Source: SG8-30 sp963695085
Lineage (GTDB): Bacteria; Pseudomonadota; Gammaproteobacteria; Steroidobacterales; Steroidobacteraceae
Direction: 5' to 3'
DNA length: 64,000 nt
Assembly (NCBI GenBank): GCA_963695085.1
Contig: CAVOFV010000008.1
Coordinates: forward strand, 558,001-622,000
The position numbers and the translations under genes were made by a program. Position 1 is the first letter of the stretch; every line of letters starts with the position of its first letter. The notes below the pieces were generated by a model. The model was not told where the DNA came from. It ran no database searches and saw only the letters and a list, made by a program, of their open reading frames with translations. Shown here one piece after another: positions 1-9,443 of this stretch.

Positions 1-877
1 CGTCGAAACGGCGGGCGGCGCTCAAGGCATCAAGACGCTCATGTGCCGCATCGGGGTCGCGACGGGCGAACCGGGACCAGCCGTCCTGCAGGGCGGCCTC
101 TTCGACGACCACGTCCGGCCGCTCGATCAGCGCATCGATGGCTTCGCGCGGCCGCTCGATGAGGCTGATCCACGCGCGCAGCGGCTGGGCGCGTGGCTCG
201 GGCAGCGAACGCGCCAGCCAGCCGGCGAGGCGCGTCTCGCCGCCCGCCAGCGCCAGCCGCGTGCGGCGCTCGATGAGGTCGGCGTCCAGCCGGCCCTGCG
301 CGCGCAGCCACTCGAACACCGGGTCGCACTGCTCTGGCACACTGCGCGGCGTGAGCCAGGCCGAGGTGGCCGCCTCGGCGAGACCCTCCGTGCGCCGCAG
401 CAGGACGCGCGCGGCCAGTACCTGGCAGCGCAACTCCGGGTCCGCAGCATCTGCCTCGCTCCACAGCGCGAGAAGACGGTCCCAGGCGCGTCGCCGGGCG
501 AGGCTGGCGAGCCAGGCATTGCGCACGCCGCCTGCTGCGAGTTCATTGCCCTGGCGCGCCAGGAACTCCGCCGCCATGGCGTCCGCCGGAGACTCAGCGG
601 CGCCGCTCGCAGCCGACAGGATGCTGCGCAGCCGCGCGGCTTCCAGATAGGGATACAGCGGGTAGTCGCGCAACGCCTCGGAATCGGGCAGCGCCGGAGG
701 GATTGCAGCGTCGCGGGCCGCTGCATGGGCCGTGACGAACTGCTTGCGTGCGCCGGCCAGCGGATCCTCCTGCGCCAGTGTCGCCTGTGGCGACAACCAG
801 GCCGTCGCCGCCAGCGCCGGCAGGTGCCACAGGACCGCCATTTGGCGGATCCTCGATCTGCTTGCCGTGCACTGCAT
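1..877 (-). CDS. slt: Soluble lytic murein transglycosylase, N-terminal part (cut by left edge)
   Basis: The reading frame enters from the left edge and is open without a stop up to ATG 877. It encodes about 290 residues: a basic start, a hydrophobic stretch ending ATLAQ (signal peptide), then alanine- and leucine-rich helical sequence with repeated WL/RAW pairs. This fits the helical superhelix that precedes the catalytic domain of Slt70-type enzymes, which cleave the glycan strands of peptidoglycan in the periplasm with formation of 1,6-anhydromuramic ends. The catalytic SLT domain would lie outside the window, so the family call rests on the helical part alone. I chose ATG 877 because it adds a positively charged n-region (RSRIR) before the hydrophobic core; ATG 841 is an alternative. 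The ubiA stop lies 87 bases upstream on the same strand. Confidence 0.72.
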   Translation of the reverse strand, partial: MQCTASRSRIRQMAVLWHLPALAATAWLSPQATLAQEDPLAGARKQFVTAHAAARDAAIPPALPDSEALRDYPLYPYLEAARLRSILSAASGAAESPADAMAAEFLARQGNELAAGGVRNAWLASLARRRAWDRLLALWSEADAADPELRCQVLAARVLLRRTEGLAEAATSAWLTPRSVPEQCDPVFEWLRAQGRLDADLIERRTRLALAGGETRLAGWLARSLPEPRAQPLRAWISLIERPREAIDALIERPDVVVEEAALQDGWSRFARRDPDAAHERLDALSAARRFD

Positions 878-964
878 CGCCCGTTGCCGCTCCCGCCGTG
901 TTCAATTGCCCGCGCGCGTCCTGTCGGGCCCCGGCGCGGGCGCCAGGTTCCCGGTGCCAGGGAC

Positions 965-1924
965 TCAGCGGAACAGGTAGTCGAGCGCCAGCCCGATGAA
1001 GACGACCATGCCGAAGTAGTTGTTGTTGTTGAACGCCTGGAAGCAGCGGTCAGGATCCCGGTCGCGGATCAGCCACTGCTGGTAAATGAAGATCACCAGC
1101 CCGGCGGCCAGCCCGCACCGGTACCAGACGCCGAGGCCGGCCGCGTCACCGACCAGGTACAGCGCCAGCAGCGCCATGACCTGCATCGCGCCGATGAACA
1201 CGCGGTCCGCGTCGCCGAACAGGATGGCCGTGGACTTGAGGCCGATCTTCAGGTCATCGTCGCGATCCACCATGGCATACATCGTGTCGTAGACGGCGGC
1301 CCACGGCACGACGGCCGTGACCATCAGCCAGCCCAGTTTCGGCACGGACCCGACCAGCGCCGCGAACGCCATCGGAATGGACCATGCGAATGCGATGCCG
1401 AGGTGGAACTGCGGCACGTGGACGAAGCGCTTGATGAAGGGGTAGGTCACCGCCAGTACGCCACCGGCGACGGCGTACAGCCGGGCCAGCGGGTCGAGCT
1501 GCAGCGCCAGGTAGGTCGCGACGAGTCCGAGCGCGACAAACAGCGTCAGCGCTTCGCCCGGCTTGACCCTGCCCGCCGCCAGCGGACGCACGGCCGTGCG
1601 CCGGACCAGCGAGTCCAGGTCACGGTCCGCGTAGTCGTTGATGACGCATCCAGCGGTGCGCATGATCACCACACCTGCCATGAAGATCACGAAGATGCGC
1701 GGATCGGGGCGTCCCACACCGGCAATCCACAGTCCCCACAGGGCGGGCCACATCAGCAGCCAGATGCCGATCGGACGGTGCAGCCGCATCAACTCGGCGT
1801 ACTCGCGCAAGGCGCGGCCGATGATGACGGCGAAGTCCCTGGCTGGCCGCGGCCGGTAGGTCGGCTTGTAGGCCGGGTCGCGCCGCCGCCTGGGCGCCGG
1901 CGCGGGCCGGAACTCCGCGTTCAC
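965..1924 (-). CDS. ubiA: 4-hydroxybenzoate polyprenyltransferase
   Basis: Membrane prenyltransferase that attaches the polyprenyl tail to 4-hydroxybenzoate in ubiquinone synthesis. The protein of about 319 residues shows both aspartate-rich motifs of the family: NDYADRDLDS in the first half and YDTMYAMVDRDDD with the following K-S-T-A-I-L-F-G segment in the second. Several hydrophobic helices lie around them. I place the start at GTG 1924, which overlaps the ubiC stop as GTGA and has GGAG about 8 bases upstream. A longer in-frame start at 2002 would add a proline/arginine-rich leader inside ubiC and looks unlikely. Together with ubiC this supplies the first two committed ubiquinone steps. 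Confidence 0.93.
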   Translation of the reverse strand: MNAEFRPAPAPRRRRDPAYKPTYRPRPARDFAVIIGRALREYAELMRLHRPIGIWLLMWPALWGLWIAGVGRPDPRIFVIFMAGVVIMRTAGCVINDYADRDLDSLVRRTAVRPLAAGRVKPGEALTLFVALGLVATYLALQLDPLARLYAVAGGVLAVTYPFIKRFVHVPQFHLGIAFAWSIPMAFAALVGSVPKLGWLMVTAVVPWAAVYDTMYAMVDRDDDLKIGLKSTAILFGDADRVFIGAMQVMALLALYLVGDAAGLGVWYRCGLAAGLVIFIYQQWLIRDRDPDRCFQAFNNNNYFGMVVFIGLALDYLFR

Positions 1925-2484
1925 CGCAATGTCTCCGGCAGGAATACTTCCTGCACGACCAGCGGCCGGCCGCCAAGCCGGTAGTGCTTGCGGCGCGCCC
2001 ACAGCGATTCGGTCGCGCCGGGCCGGTCGCGCAATGCGCGCTCACGCAGTGTGTCGCCGGCCATCAGCAGCGCGAACTCCAGCGATTCCAGCGCTGCGTC
2101 GCCGGTGCGCGCCAGCCTGTGGCCCAGCGCATCATCGCCGAGTTCCGCGAGCCACGGCTGTGCCGCGAGGGTCGCCAGCGGAACGAGCGTTTGTGCGAAG
2201 ACGCAGACGACGGACGCGCAGACCAGTTCGACCTCACGCACGAATACCGCCTGGCCGTCGAGGCCCAGTGCGGCGGCATCGGCGGGCGGCATGATGTCGC
2301 GACGCTGGTCCACGACACGCAGGGCCGAATCGGCCCCGCAGCGCAGCGCGATGCGCTCGGTCAGCAGTCCCGGGTCGGTCAGCCAGCCAAGCACCACCGC
2401 GCCAGGGCGCAGCAAGGCGGCGTCGGCCACCCACCGCGTCGGGGCGGAATCGTCAGCGGCTGTCACGGTCTGTGGGGCAGTCAT
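1921..2484 (-). CDS. ubiC: Chorismate--pyruvate lyase
   Basis: Removes pyruvate from chorismate to give 4-hydroxybenzoate, the substrate of the downstream UbiA. The 187-residue size is near the usual for UbiC. The ending is typical of the family: a WARR(K)HYRLGGRPLVVQEVFLPE segment, where the arginine and the VxExFLP element belong to the fold that holds the product, and an internal FVREVEL strand. ATG 2484 overlaps the recG stop as ATGA, and its own stop overlaps the ubiA start. This tight coupling suggests recG-ubiC-ubiA are translated from one message. Confidence 0.9.
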   Translation of the reverse strand: MTAPQTVTAADDSAPTRWVADAALLRPGAVVLGWLTDPGLLTERIALRCGADSALRVVDQRRDIMPPADAAALGLDGQAVFVREVELVCASVVCVFAQTLVPLATLAAQPWLAELGDDALGHRLARTGDAALESLEFALLMAGDTLRERALRDRPGATESLWARRKHYRLGGRPLVVQEVFLPETLR

Positions 2485-4583
2485 ACCTTGCCGTAGCGTG
2501 TGTCGGCGCCGATCCAGCGCCGCCTTAACGGGGCTATGTTATCTGCATGTTGCGCCAGCATCACCTCGGCCGCGACGTGCACGCGCGGCAACAGGTCGGC
2601 GTCGCGCATCAGGTCGGCGACTTTCATCTGCATGAGGCCGGTCTGCCGGGTGCCGAGCAGCTCGCCCGGCCCGCGCAGCTCGAGGTCGCGACGCGCAACC
2701 TCGAAGCCATCATTGGTCTCGCGCAGCGCCTTGAGGCGCTCGCGAGCCGTCTCGCTCAACGGCGGCCTGTACATCAGCACGCAATTGCTCGGGTGCTCGC
2801 CGCGGCCGACGCGGCCGCGCAACTGGTGCAGCTGGGCGAGACCCATGCGTTCGGCGTTCTCGATGACCATCAGGCTGGCGTTCGGCACATCCACGCCGAC
2901 CTCGATGACGGTGGTGGCGACCAGCAGGCCGACGGCGCCCGCCTTGAAACGGGCCATGGTCTTTTCCTTGGCCGCCGGCGGCATGCGGCCGTGCACCAGC
3001 GCCACCTCTATGCCGGGCAGCGCGCCGGCAAGTGCCGCGGCGGTGTCCTCTGCGGCCTGCGCCTCGAGCGCCTCGGATTCCTCGATCAGGGGACACACCC
3101 AGTAGGCCTGCCGGCCATCGCGCACGGCCGCGTCGACGCGTGCGACGACCTCGTCGCGCCGCGTCTCGGGCAGCACGACGGTGGTGACGGGCGTGCGGCC
3201 GGGCGGCAGTTCGTCGATGATGGATACGTCGAGATCCGCGTAGGCGGTCATCGCGAGCGTGCGCGGGATGGGCGTGGCGGTCATGATCAGCTGGTGCGGG
3301 AAGCGGCTGCCGGACCGCCCTTTCTCGCGCAGCGCCAGCCGCTGGTGGACGCCAAAGCGCTGCTGCTCGTCCACCACCACCAGCGCCAGCCTGGCGAAGC
3401 GCACGCCCTGCTGGAACAGGGCGTGCGTGCCGATGACCATGCGCGCTTCGCCCGACTCGATGGCGTCCAGCGCGAACTGGCGCGCCTTGCCCTTGAGGCG
3501 GCCGGACAAGAGCGTCATGCCGACGCCGATCGGGTCCAGCCAGCGCTGGAAATTCTGTGCGTGCTGTTCTGCCAGCAGTTCGGTGGGGGCCATCAGTGCC
3601 GCCTGGTGGCCGGCCTCGATCGCGCGCAGCGCGGCGAGCGCCGCGACCACGGTCTTGCCCGAGCCCACGTCACCCTGCACGAGCCGCATCATCGGGCTGG
3701 CCCGCGCGAGGTCGGCGCGCAGCTCGCCGAGTACGCGGCGCTGCGCCGGGGTCAGCGAAAACGGCAGCGAGCCGAGCAGCCGCTCCTCGAGCGCACCGGA
3801 GCCGGCGACCGGCCAGGCCGGATCGCGTTGCACTTCGCGCCGCAGCAGGCGCAGCGACAGGTGATGCGCCAGCAATTCCTCGAAGGCGAGCCGCCGCTGC
3901 GCCGGGTGCCGTCCGGCCGCCAGCAGCTCGAGCGGGGCCTCCGGCGGCGGGCGATGCACGTACTCCAGCGCTTCGCGCAGCGTCGGCAGGCACAGGTCCG
4001 ACAGCAGGTCGGCCGGCAGCCAGTCGCGCACGTTGCTGGCGGTGAGTTCCTTGAGCGCCTGCGCGGTGAGCACGCGCAGGCGGCCCTGCTGCACGCCCTC
4101 GGTCGCCGGGTATACGGGAGTCAGCACGTCCTCGACCCGCTGTGCGTCGTAGGCCTCGGCGCGGCGGTACTCGGGATGCACGATCTCGAGCCCGACCGGC
4201 CCGCGCCGCACCTCGCCGAAGCACCTGAGGCGCGTGCCGCGCACGAGCTGCTCCTGCTGTGCGCCGGAGAAATAGAAGAAACGCAGCGTCAGGAACCCGG
4301 TGCCGTCGGCCAGCCGTGCGAGCAGCGTGCGGCGCTTGCGGAACACGACCTCCGCCAGCTCGATCTCGCCTTCCACGACCGCGCGGTCGCCCGGTCGCAG
4401 CGAACCGATCGGCACGATCCGCGTCCGGTCCTCGTAGCGCAGCGGCAGCAGGAACAGCAGGTCCTGGACGGTTTCGACACCGAGTCTTTCAAGCTTGGCG
4501 GCCAGCGCGCTGCCGACGCCCTTGAGGGCCACGACCGGGCGGTCGGGGTCCGACTCCTGCTGCGACTGCCGGTCACCGGACAA
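2481..4583 (-). CDS. recG: ATP-dependent DNA helicase RecG
   Basis: RecG remodels stalled replication forks and branch-migrates Holliday junctions. The 700 residues show the expected order: an N-terminal helical and wedge/OB region (LKGVGSALAAKLERLGV, PLRYEDRT), then the helicase core with Walker A GDVGSGKT (residues 304-311), a DEQQ motif II followed by RFGVHQR (about 405), TATPIPRTLA, and motif VI-like HQLRGRVGRG. The start is most likely TTG 4583, 11 bases inside the end of ridA, because no ATG precedes the conserved region; GTG a few codons on is possible. The gene follows ridA and overlaps ubiC. Confidence 0.95.
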   Translation of the reverse strand: MSGDRQSQQESDPDRPVVALKGVGSALAAKLERLGVETVQDLLFLLPLRYEDRTRIVPIGSLRPGDRAVVEGEIELAEVVFRKRRTLLARLADGTGFLTLRFFYFSGAQQEQLVRGTRLRCFGEVRRGPVGLEIVHPEYRRAEAYDAQRVEDVLTPVYPATEGVQQGRLRVLTAQALKELTASNVRDWLPADLLSDLCLPTLREALEYVHRPPPEAPLELLAAGRHPAQRRLAFEELLAHHLSLRLLRREVQRDPAWPVAGSGALEERLLGSLPFSLTPAQRRVLGELRADLARASPMMRLVQGDVGSGKTVVAALAALRAIEAGHQAALMAPTELLAEQHAQNFQRWLDPIGVGMTLLSGRLKGKARQFALDAIESGEARMVIGTHALFQQGVRFARLALVVVDEQQRFGVHQRLALREKGRSGSRFPHQLIMTATPIPRTLAMTAYADLDVSIIDELPPGRTPVTTVVLPETRRDEVVARVDAAVRDGRQAYWVCPLIEESEALEAQAAEDTAAALAGALPGIEVALVHGRMPPAAKEKTMARFKAGAVGLLVATTVIEVGVDVPNASLMVIENAERMGLAQLHQLRGRVGRGEHPSNCVLMYRPPLSETARERLKALRETNDGFEVARRDLELRGPGELLGTRQTGLMQMKVADLMRDADLLPRVHVAAEVMLAQHADNIAPLRRRWIGADTRYGKV

Positions 4584-4953
4584 GGATGCAATCCACCTCG
4601 ACCTCGGCGCCCTTGGGCAGCGCGGCGACGCCGACCGTCACGCGCGCCGGATACGGCTTCGTGAAGTACTCGGCCATGACCTCGTTGACCTGCGGGAACT
4701 TGCCGAGGTCGGTCAGGAATATGGTGACGCGCACGGCATCGTCGAGCGAGCCGCCGGCGGCGACGGCGACTGCGCGCAGGTTCTCGAAGACGCGATGCGC
4801 GGCGGCGCGAAAATCGCCGCCGACCAGCTCGCCGGTGGCGGGCTCGAGCGGAATCTGGCCGGACAGGTACACCGTGTCGCCGGACCTGATCGCCTGCGAG
4901 TACGGGCCGATCGCCTGCGGAGCGCTGTCGGTGGAAATGGCTTGTCGCTTCAT
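4573..4953 (-). CDS. ridA: RidA family reactive enamine/imine deaminase
   Basis: Small trimeric cytosolic enzyme that hydrolyses reactive 2-aminoacrylate and related enamines to 2-ketoacids. The 126 residues start MKRQAISTDSAPQAIGPYSQ, a signature RidA N-terminus. They continue with LSGQIPLEP, an arginine in PARVTVGVAALPKGA that binds substrate carboxylate, and the final VEVDCI strand. I chose ATG 4953; an in-frame extension further upstream has no family similarity. The gene lies between spoT and recG, as in other gammaproteobacteria. Confidence 0.95.
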   Translation of the reverse strand: MKRQAISTDSAPQAIGPYSQAIRSGDTVYLSGQIPLEPATGELVGGDFRAAAHRVFENLRAVAVAAGGSLDDAVRVTIFLTDLGKFPQVNEVMAEYFTKPYPARVTVGVAALPKGAEVEVDCILVR

Positions 4954-5026
4954 GTGGGCACCGTTGCGGGGGAGGTGCCGGGATGTTAGCGGATCGCGGA
5001 TCGTGAATCGCGCTGGCCGGCCGCCA

Positions 5027-7177
5027 TCACGCCAGCGTCCTGTGGGCCGCCAGCACATGAGGCATCTCCCTGATGGCCCGCAGCAGCTGCAACAGGTGTG
5101 GCCGGTTCCGCACCTCGATCTCGAGCGTAATCTTCGAGGTGTCATCCCCTTCCGGCGTGACGTTGACGTGGTGGATGTTGGTCTCGTTCGCGGCGATCTG
5201 CGCGGCGATCTGCGCCAGCACGCCCATGCGGTTGGAGACGTGCACGACGAGCTCGGAATGGTAGGTCAGGCTGGAGTGCTTCTGCCACAGCGCCGGGATC
5301 CACTTCTCGGGCTGCTTCCTGAAGCTGGCCACGTTGCCGCACTTCTCCCGGTGGACGACCACGCCGCGGCCGCTCGAGAGATAGGCGACGATCGCGTCCG
5401 GCGGAACCGGGAAGCAGCAACGCGCATACGACACGAGCAGCCCTTCGGTGCCGGCGATCACCAGCGGCGCGGGTGGCCCGCCGTCCTGGGCTTCGTCGCC
5501 GCGTGGCAGCACGCGCCGCGCCACCAGTGCCGCCGGCCGTTCGCCGAGCCCGATCTTCTCCAGCAGTTCCTTGCCGTCGCGCAGGTTGAGCGCCGTTGCG
5601 ACATGATCCAGCCGACCCTCGGGCAGGCTGCGCAGCGACAGCCGAAATTCCTCCAGGGCCTGGTTCAACAGCCGCTCACCCAGCTCGGCGGCCTCGCCGC
5701 GACGCAGGTTCTTGAGGTACTGGCGGATCGCGGCGCGCGCCTTGGCCGAGACCACGAATCCCGCCCACGAGGGATTGGGCCGGGCGCCCTTGGCCGTGAT
5801 GATCTCGACCGTCTGCCCGTTGCGCAACATCGTGCGCAGCGGTGCGAGGCGGCGGTCGACCTTGGCCGCCACGCAGCGATTGCCGACATCCGTGTGCACG
5901 GCGTAGGCGAGGTCCACGCAGGTTGCGCCGCGTGGCAGGCGGATGATGTCGCCCTTCGGAGTGAAGACGTAGACCTTGTCCGGGAACAGGTCCAGCTTGA
6001 CGCTTTCGAGGACTTCCTCGGCCGAAGCGTCCTGCAGCTGCGCGACATTCTTCAGCCACTCCCGCGCGCGATCCTGCCGCGAGTCGACGTCGGTCTCGCC
6101 TGACTTGTAGGCCCAGTGCGCGGCAATGCCTGACTCGGCCATCCGGTGCATTTCTTCGGTGCGGATCTGCACCTCGATGGGCATGCCGTTCGGGCCGAAC
6201 AGCGTCGTGTGCAGCGACTGGTAGCTGTTCAGCCGGGGTATCGCGATGTAATCCTTGAAGCGGCCGGGCATCGGCCGGTACAGGCCGTGGGCCAGCCCCA
6301 GCATGCGGTAGCACTCGTCGACCGTGCCGACGATGATCCGCACGCCGAACACGTCGATGACGTCGTTGAGCGGCACCTTCTTGCGCCGCATCTTGGCGTA
6401 CACGCTGAACAGGTGCTTGGCGCGGGCCTCGACGCGGCCTTCGATGCCGGTTTCCTCGATGGCCTTGCGCAGGTTGCTGGTGATCTTGGGCAGGAATTCC
6501 TTCTGGTTGCCGCGCGCGCGCTTCAGTTCGCGCTCGAGGACGCGGTAGCGACGCGGGTAGAGCGCCCGGAACCCAAGGTCCTCGAGTTCCAGCTTGATGG
6601 AGTGGATGCCGAGCCGGTTGGCAATCGGCGCGTAGATGTCGAGTGTTTCACGCGCGACCAGCCTGCGCTTGGCGGGCGGCATCGCGTCCAGTGTGCGCAT
6701 GTTGTGCACCCGGTCCGCCAGCTTGACCATGATGACGCGGATGTCCCGCACCATCGCCAGCACCATCTTGCGGAAACTCTCGGCCTGCGCCTCCTTGCGG
6801 CTCTTGAAGCGGATCTGGTCGAGCTTGGTGACGCCGTCGACGATCTCGCCGATCTCGTGGCCGAAACGCGTCGTCAGGTCGCCCGTCGAGACGACGGTGT
6901 CCTCGACCACGTCGTGCAGGATCGCGGCGGCGATGGTCGCGCCATCCATCTGCAGGTCGGCAAGGACGTCGGCGACGGCGACCGGGTGGGTGATGTACGC
7001 CTCGCCCGAGTGGCGCCTCTGCCCCTCATGGGCGTTCTCGGCGTACTCGTGCGCTTCGCGCACGCGCTCGACCTGGTCGGGGGGCAGGTAGCTTTCCAGC
7101 TTGGAGAGGAGTTGCCCGATGCCGGGAGCGCGGCGACCGCCCGGGAGGAAGCCCAACAGCGTCGAGGTGTAACTCAT
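5027..7177 (-). CDS. spoT: Bifunctional (p)ppGpp synthetase/hydrolase
   Basis: Makes and degrades the stringent-response alarmone. The 716-residue length and domain order fit SpoT/Rel: an HD hydrolase domain with intact HDVVEDT (H88, D89, E92, D93), a synthetase domain with GRFKDYIAIPR, NSYQSLHTT and EVQIRTEEMH, a TGS domain (DKVYVFTPKGDIIRLPRGAT), and a C-terminal ACT domain (SELVVHVSNRMGVLAQIA). The intact HD residues mean hydrolase activity is expected; the synthetase also looks complete. It starts at ATG 7177, 18 bases after the rpoZ stop, within the gmk-rpoZ-spoT cluster that is conserved in gammaproteobacteria. Confidence 0.96.
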   Translation of the reverse strand: MSYTSTLLGFLPGGRRAPGIGQLLSKLESYLPPDQVERVREAHEYAENAHEGQRRHSGEAYITHPVAVADVLADLQMDGATIAAAILHDVVEDTVVSTGDLTTRFGHEIGEIVDGVTKLDQIRFKSRKEAQAESFRKMVLAMVRDIRVIMVKLADRVHNMRTLDAMPPAKRRLVARETLDIYAPIANRLGIHSIKLELEDLGFRALYPRRYRVLERELKRARGNQKEFLPKITSNLRKAIEETGIEGRVEARAKHLFSVYAKMRRKKVPLNDVIDVFGVRIIVGTVDECYRMLGLAHGLYRPMPGRFKDYIAIPRLNSYQSLHTTLFGPNGMPIEVQIRTEEMHRMAESGIAAHWAYKSGETDVDSRQDRAREWLKNVAQLQDASAEEVLESVKLDLFPDKVYVFTPKGDIIRLPRGATCVDLAYAVHTDVGNRCVAAKVDRRLAPLRTMLRNGQTVEIITAKGARPNPSWAGFVVSAKARAAIRQYLKNLRRGEAAELGERLLNQALEEFRLSLRSLPEGRLDHVATALNLRDGKELLEKIGLGERPAALVARRVLPRGDEAQDGGPPAPLVIAGTEGLLVSYARCCFPVPPDAIVAYLSSGRGVVVHREKCGNVASFRKQPEKWIPALWQKHSSLTYHSELVVHVSNRMGVLAQIAAQIAANETNIHHVNVTPEGDDTSKITLEIEVRNRPHLLQLLRAIREMPHVLAAHRTLA

Positions 7178-7195
7178 GGGGCGCGGCGCCCCGGC

Positions 7196-7483
7196 TCAGT
7201 CTCCCATGCCGAGCTGCGGGGCGCGGAAATCGTCTGCCAGGTCGAGCGGGTTCTCCGGAATCACCTCCGACTCCGGCTCCGGGTCAGGCTCTTCCAGCAA
7301 CTCCAGCGTGACCTGGCCTTCGGCTATTTCGCGCAACGCCACTACCGTCGGCTTGTCGTTTTCCCACTCGACACGCGCCTCGGCGCCATTGGCAAGCTGG
7401 CGCGAGCGCTTGGCGGCAAGGAGCACGAGATCGAACATGTTGTCGATCTTCTGCAGGCAGTCTTCGACGGTAATTCGGGCCAT
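7196..7483 (-). CDS. rpoZ: RNA polymerase omega subunit
   Basis: Assembly factor of RNA polymerase that clasps the beta-prime subunit. The 95 residues begin MARITVEDCLQKIDNMFDLV, then LAAKRSRQL and the KPTVVALREIAEG motif, all hallmarks of omega. The last 30 residues are an acidic tail (EEPDPEPESEV). It sits between gmk and spoT on the same strand. Confidence 0.95.
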   Translation of the reverse strand: MARITVEDCLQKIDNMFDLVLLAAKRSRQLANGAEARVEWENDKPTVVALREIAEGQVTLELLEEPDPEPESEVIPENPLDLADDFRAPQLGMGD

Positions 7484-7558
7484 GGGGAAACCGGTGGGAG
7501 TAAGGCGAACGGCCTTACAGGTTAGCCGATCCGGGGGGTACGCCGCCAGCGGCAGGGT

Positions 7559-8188
7559 TCAGCCGCGCAGGCTGGCCGCGAGCGTGTCGAGGCCGGGCCG
7601 GTCGGCGGTGAAGGCGGCGCCCCGTCCGGCCATGACGGCGGTCAGGTCCTGCAGGGCGCGCTCGAAGTCCTCATTGACCACGACGTAGCGGAACTCCGAC
7701 CAGTGCGATATCTCGTTGACCGAGTCCGCGAGCCGGCGGGCGATCGCCGCTGCGCTGTCGGTCCGCCGGTCCCGCAGCCGCCGCTCGAGCGTGGCCCTGG
7801 ACGGCGGCAGGATGAAGATATCCACGACGTCGGGCACCTGCGCGCGGACCTGCCTTGCGCCCTGGTAGTCAATGTCGAGGATCACGCCGCGGCCCTGTGC
7901 CAGCGCCGCCCCGGTGGCGGCCCGGCCGGTCCCATAGCGGTTGCCAAAGACCTCGGCGTGCTCCAGAAACGCCCCGCTGCGCGCCATGCGCTCGAATTCC
8001 TGGGGCGTGACGAAGTGGTAGTCGCGGCCGTCCACCTCGTTGGGCCGCGGCGGGCGGGTCGTGTGGGACACCGAAAAGGACAGCGCCGGGTCCCGCTGCA
8101 TGGCGGCGCGGACCAGGCTGGTCTTGCCGGCGCCGGACGGAGCAGCGATCACGAAGAGCCGGCCGGAAGCGGGTGAATCAGCGGACAT
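7559..8188 (-). CDS. gmk: Guanylate kinase
   Basis: Phosphorylates GMP to GDP with ATP. The 209 residues show a P-loop APSGAGKTS near the N-terminus, the GMP-binding SHTTRPPRPNEVDGRDYHFV segment, and the ILDIDYQGARQV strand. ATG 8188 (MSADSPASGRLF) is preferred; ATG 8200, four codons upstream, is an alternative. Much longer upstream extensions are not family-like. It is the first gene of the gmk-rpoZ-spoT-ridA-recG-ubiC-ubiA run. Confidence 0.94.
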   Translation of the reverse strand: MSADSPASGRLFVIAAPSGAGKTSLVRAAMQRDPALSFSVSHTTRPPRPNEVDGRDYHFVTPQEFERMARSGAFLEHAEVFGNRYGTGRAATGAALAQGRGVILDIDYQGARQVRAQVPDVVDIFILPPSRATLERRLRDRRTDSAAAIARRLADSVNEISHWSEFRYVVVNEDFERALQDLTAVMAGRGAAFTADRPGLDTLAASLRG

Positions 8189-8342
8189 GGGCGCGAGCAT
8201 TCTGATCGGGGGCGGAAGGATGCGTGAGCGCTGCGGGGAATGAAAGCCGCAGTGCCCGTCGCGGCGGCGCCGGTGAGGCACGCCAGACCAGGCCTGACAG
8301 CGGTCTGTCCGGTGCGTCGTCATCCCTGTTTCGAGACGATCC

Positions 8343-8348
8343 AGTATA
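8343..8348 (-). promoter_or_regulatory. Possible -10 element upstream of gmk
   Basis: On the minus strand this reads TATACT, inside a locally AT-rich stretch (8330-8375) of the gap between the rhomboid gene and gmk, about 155 bases before the gmk start. I could not find a convincing -35 hexamer, so this is only a candidate promoter for the gmk operon. Confidence 0.25.
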
Positions 8349-8408
8349 TTTTATGGAAATTAGGCGCATTTACGTGCCTGTTCGCGGATTTTCACCAGGC
8401 GGCTCTGG

Positions 8409-9281
8409 TCAGGACAGGGCCACCGCCCAGGATATGCACAAAACGATGCCTGCTGCGGCTGCCGTCCACCATTGTGGCCTGTCGTTGCCGGGCACAGGCA
8501 GGCGCGCATGAGACAGGGCCAGGCCGGCCATCGCGCCGACGGCAAACCCGAGCAGGTGGGCCAGCAGGTCGGTGCGCTCACCGCCGCTGCCGGTAAATGC
8601 CAGCAGGGCGACACCCGCGATCAGGGGCGCGGCCCGTTGCATGCGCGTGAGGGCAGCCCACGCGCGGCGGCGCCACGCGAAAGCCGAAGCCAGGCCGAGT
8701 GCGACGAACACCGCGGTGGACGCGCCGAGGACGCTGTGGCCGGACGGCGACAGCCATGCATCCAGCGCGTAGGCCAGGCCCCCGCCCAGCACGATCACCA
8801 GCCACGCCACGCCGACGCCCACGAGTTGCGCGGCGGGATAGGCGAACAACACACCGAACAGCAGGTTGGCGAGCAGGTGGCCGGCGTCCGCATGCAGCGT
8901 CAACGCGGTGAACGCACGCCACCATTCGCCGCGCAGCAGCAGGTCGGTCTCCAGCACGCCGCGGCTCACCCAGTTGCGCCCGGCGAAGCCGTACAACGCC
9001 GCGGCGCTCACGCTCATGAGCGTGAGCGCATAGGCCGCAGCGCCCCAGACCGCATGGGGATAGCAGGGCAAGGCACGTGGCGGAGGCGGCAGACGACGGT
9101 TCTCGCCGAAGTAACGGCGCAGCTCGTCGACGGCGCGTGGCCGGTCGCGTTCGTCGACCCAGATCTCCGTGCCGGCATCGCCGGTGCGCAGTTCATGGGC
9201 GACGCCGACCGCTGTAAGCACCAGGGCGAACTCCGCCGCAGCCTGTTCCGTGAGATCGAGCGCGAGGGGACTGGCGGACAA
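8409..9281 (-). CDS. Rhomboid family intramembrane serine protease
   Basis: A 290-residue membrane protease that would cleave substrates within or near their transmembrane segments. After a soluble N-terminal region of about 70 residues come six or so hydrophobic helices. The rhomboid signatures are present: ADAGHLLANLLFG (H135, N139), the catalytic serine in VLGAST (S188) and the catalytic histidine in LAHLLGF (H242). This is the compact bacterial form with a small N-terminal cytosolic domain. It has no obvious substrate or sortase-type partner nearby and is divergent from the O-methyltransferase at 9444. Confidence 0.87.
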   Translation of the reverse strand: MSASPLALDLTEQAAAEFALVLTAVGVAHELRTGDAGTEIWVDERDRPRAVDELRRYFGENRRLPPPPRALPCYPHAVWGAAAYALTLMSVSAAALYGFAGRNWVSRGVLETDLLLRGEWWRAFTALTLHADAGHLLANLLFGVLFAYPAAQLVGVGVAWLVIVLGGGLAYALDAWLSPSGHSVLGASTAVFVALGLASAFAWRRRAWAALTRMQRAAPLIAGVALLAFTGSGGERTDLLAHLLGFAVGAMAGLALSHARLPVPGNDRPQWWTAAAAGIVLCISWAVALS

Positions 9282-9443
9282 GGCGAGCTCCGGCCGCAGG
9301 GCGAGGACAGGACATCGGGGCGACCGCTGCGCGGTTCAAGCCCGCACAACGGGGTGGCCCCGCGGACCACAGTACCCACCTTGTGGTGTAATCGACAGCA
9401 GCGCGGGCGGCGCGACGGCGCCGCGCCACTGCGGAGCCGAGCC

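Noticed and set aside
41..1984. Long plus-strand open frame opposite slt and ubiA
   Set aside because: Arginine- and glutamine-rich with no domain; it mirrors real minus-strand genes in high-GC DNA.
2547..4664. 705-codon plus-strand frame opposite recG
   Set aside because: Low-complexity composition and complete overlap with a clear RecG.
8472..9443. In-frame extension upstream of the O-methyltransferase
   Set aside because: It runs antisense to the rhomboid protease and has no methyltransferase similarity before MSRRTL.
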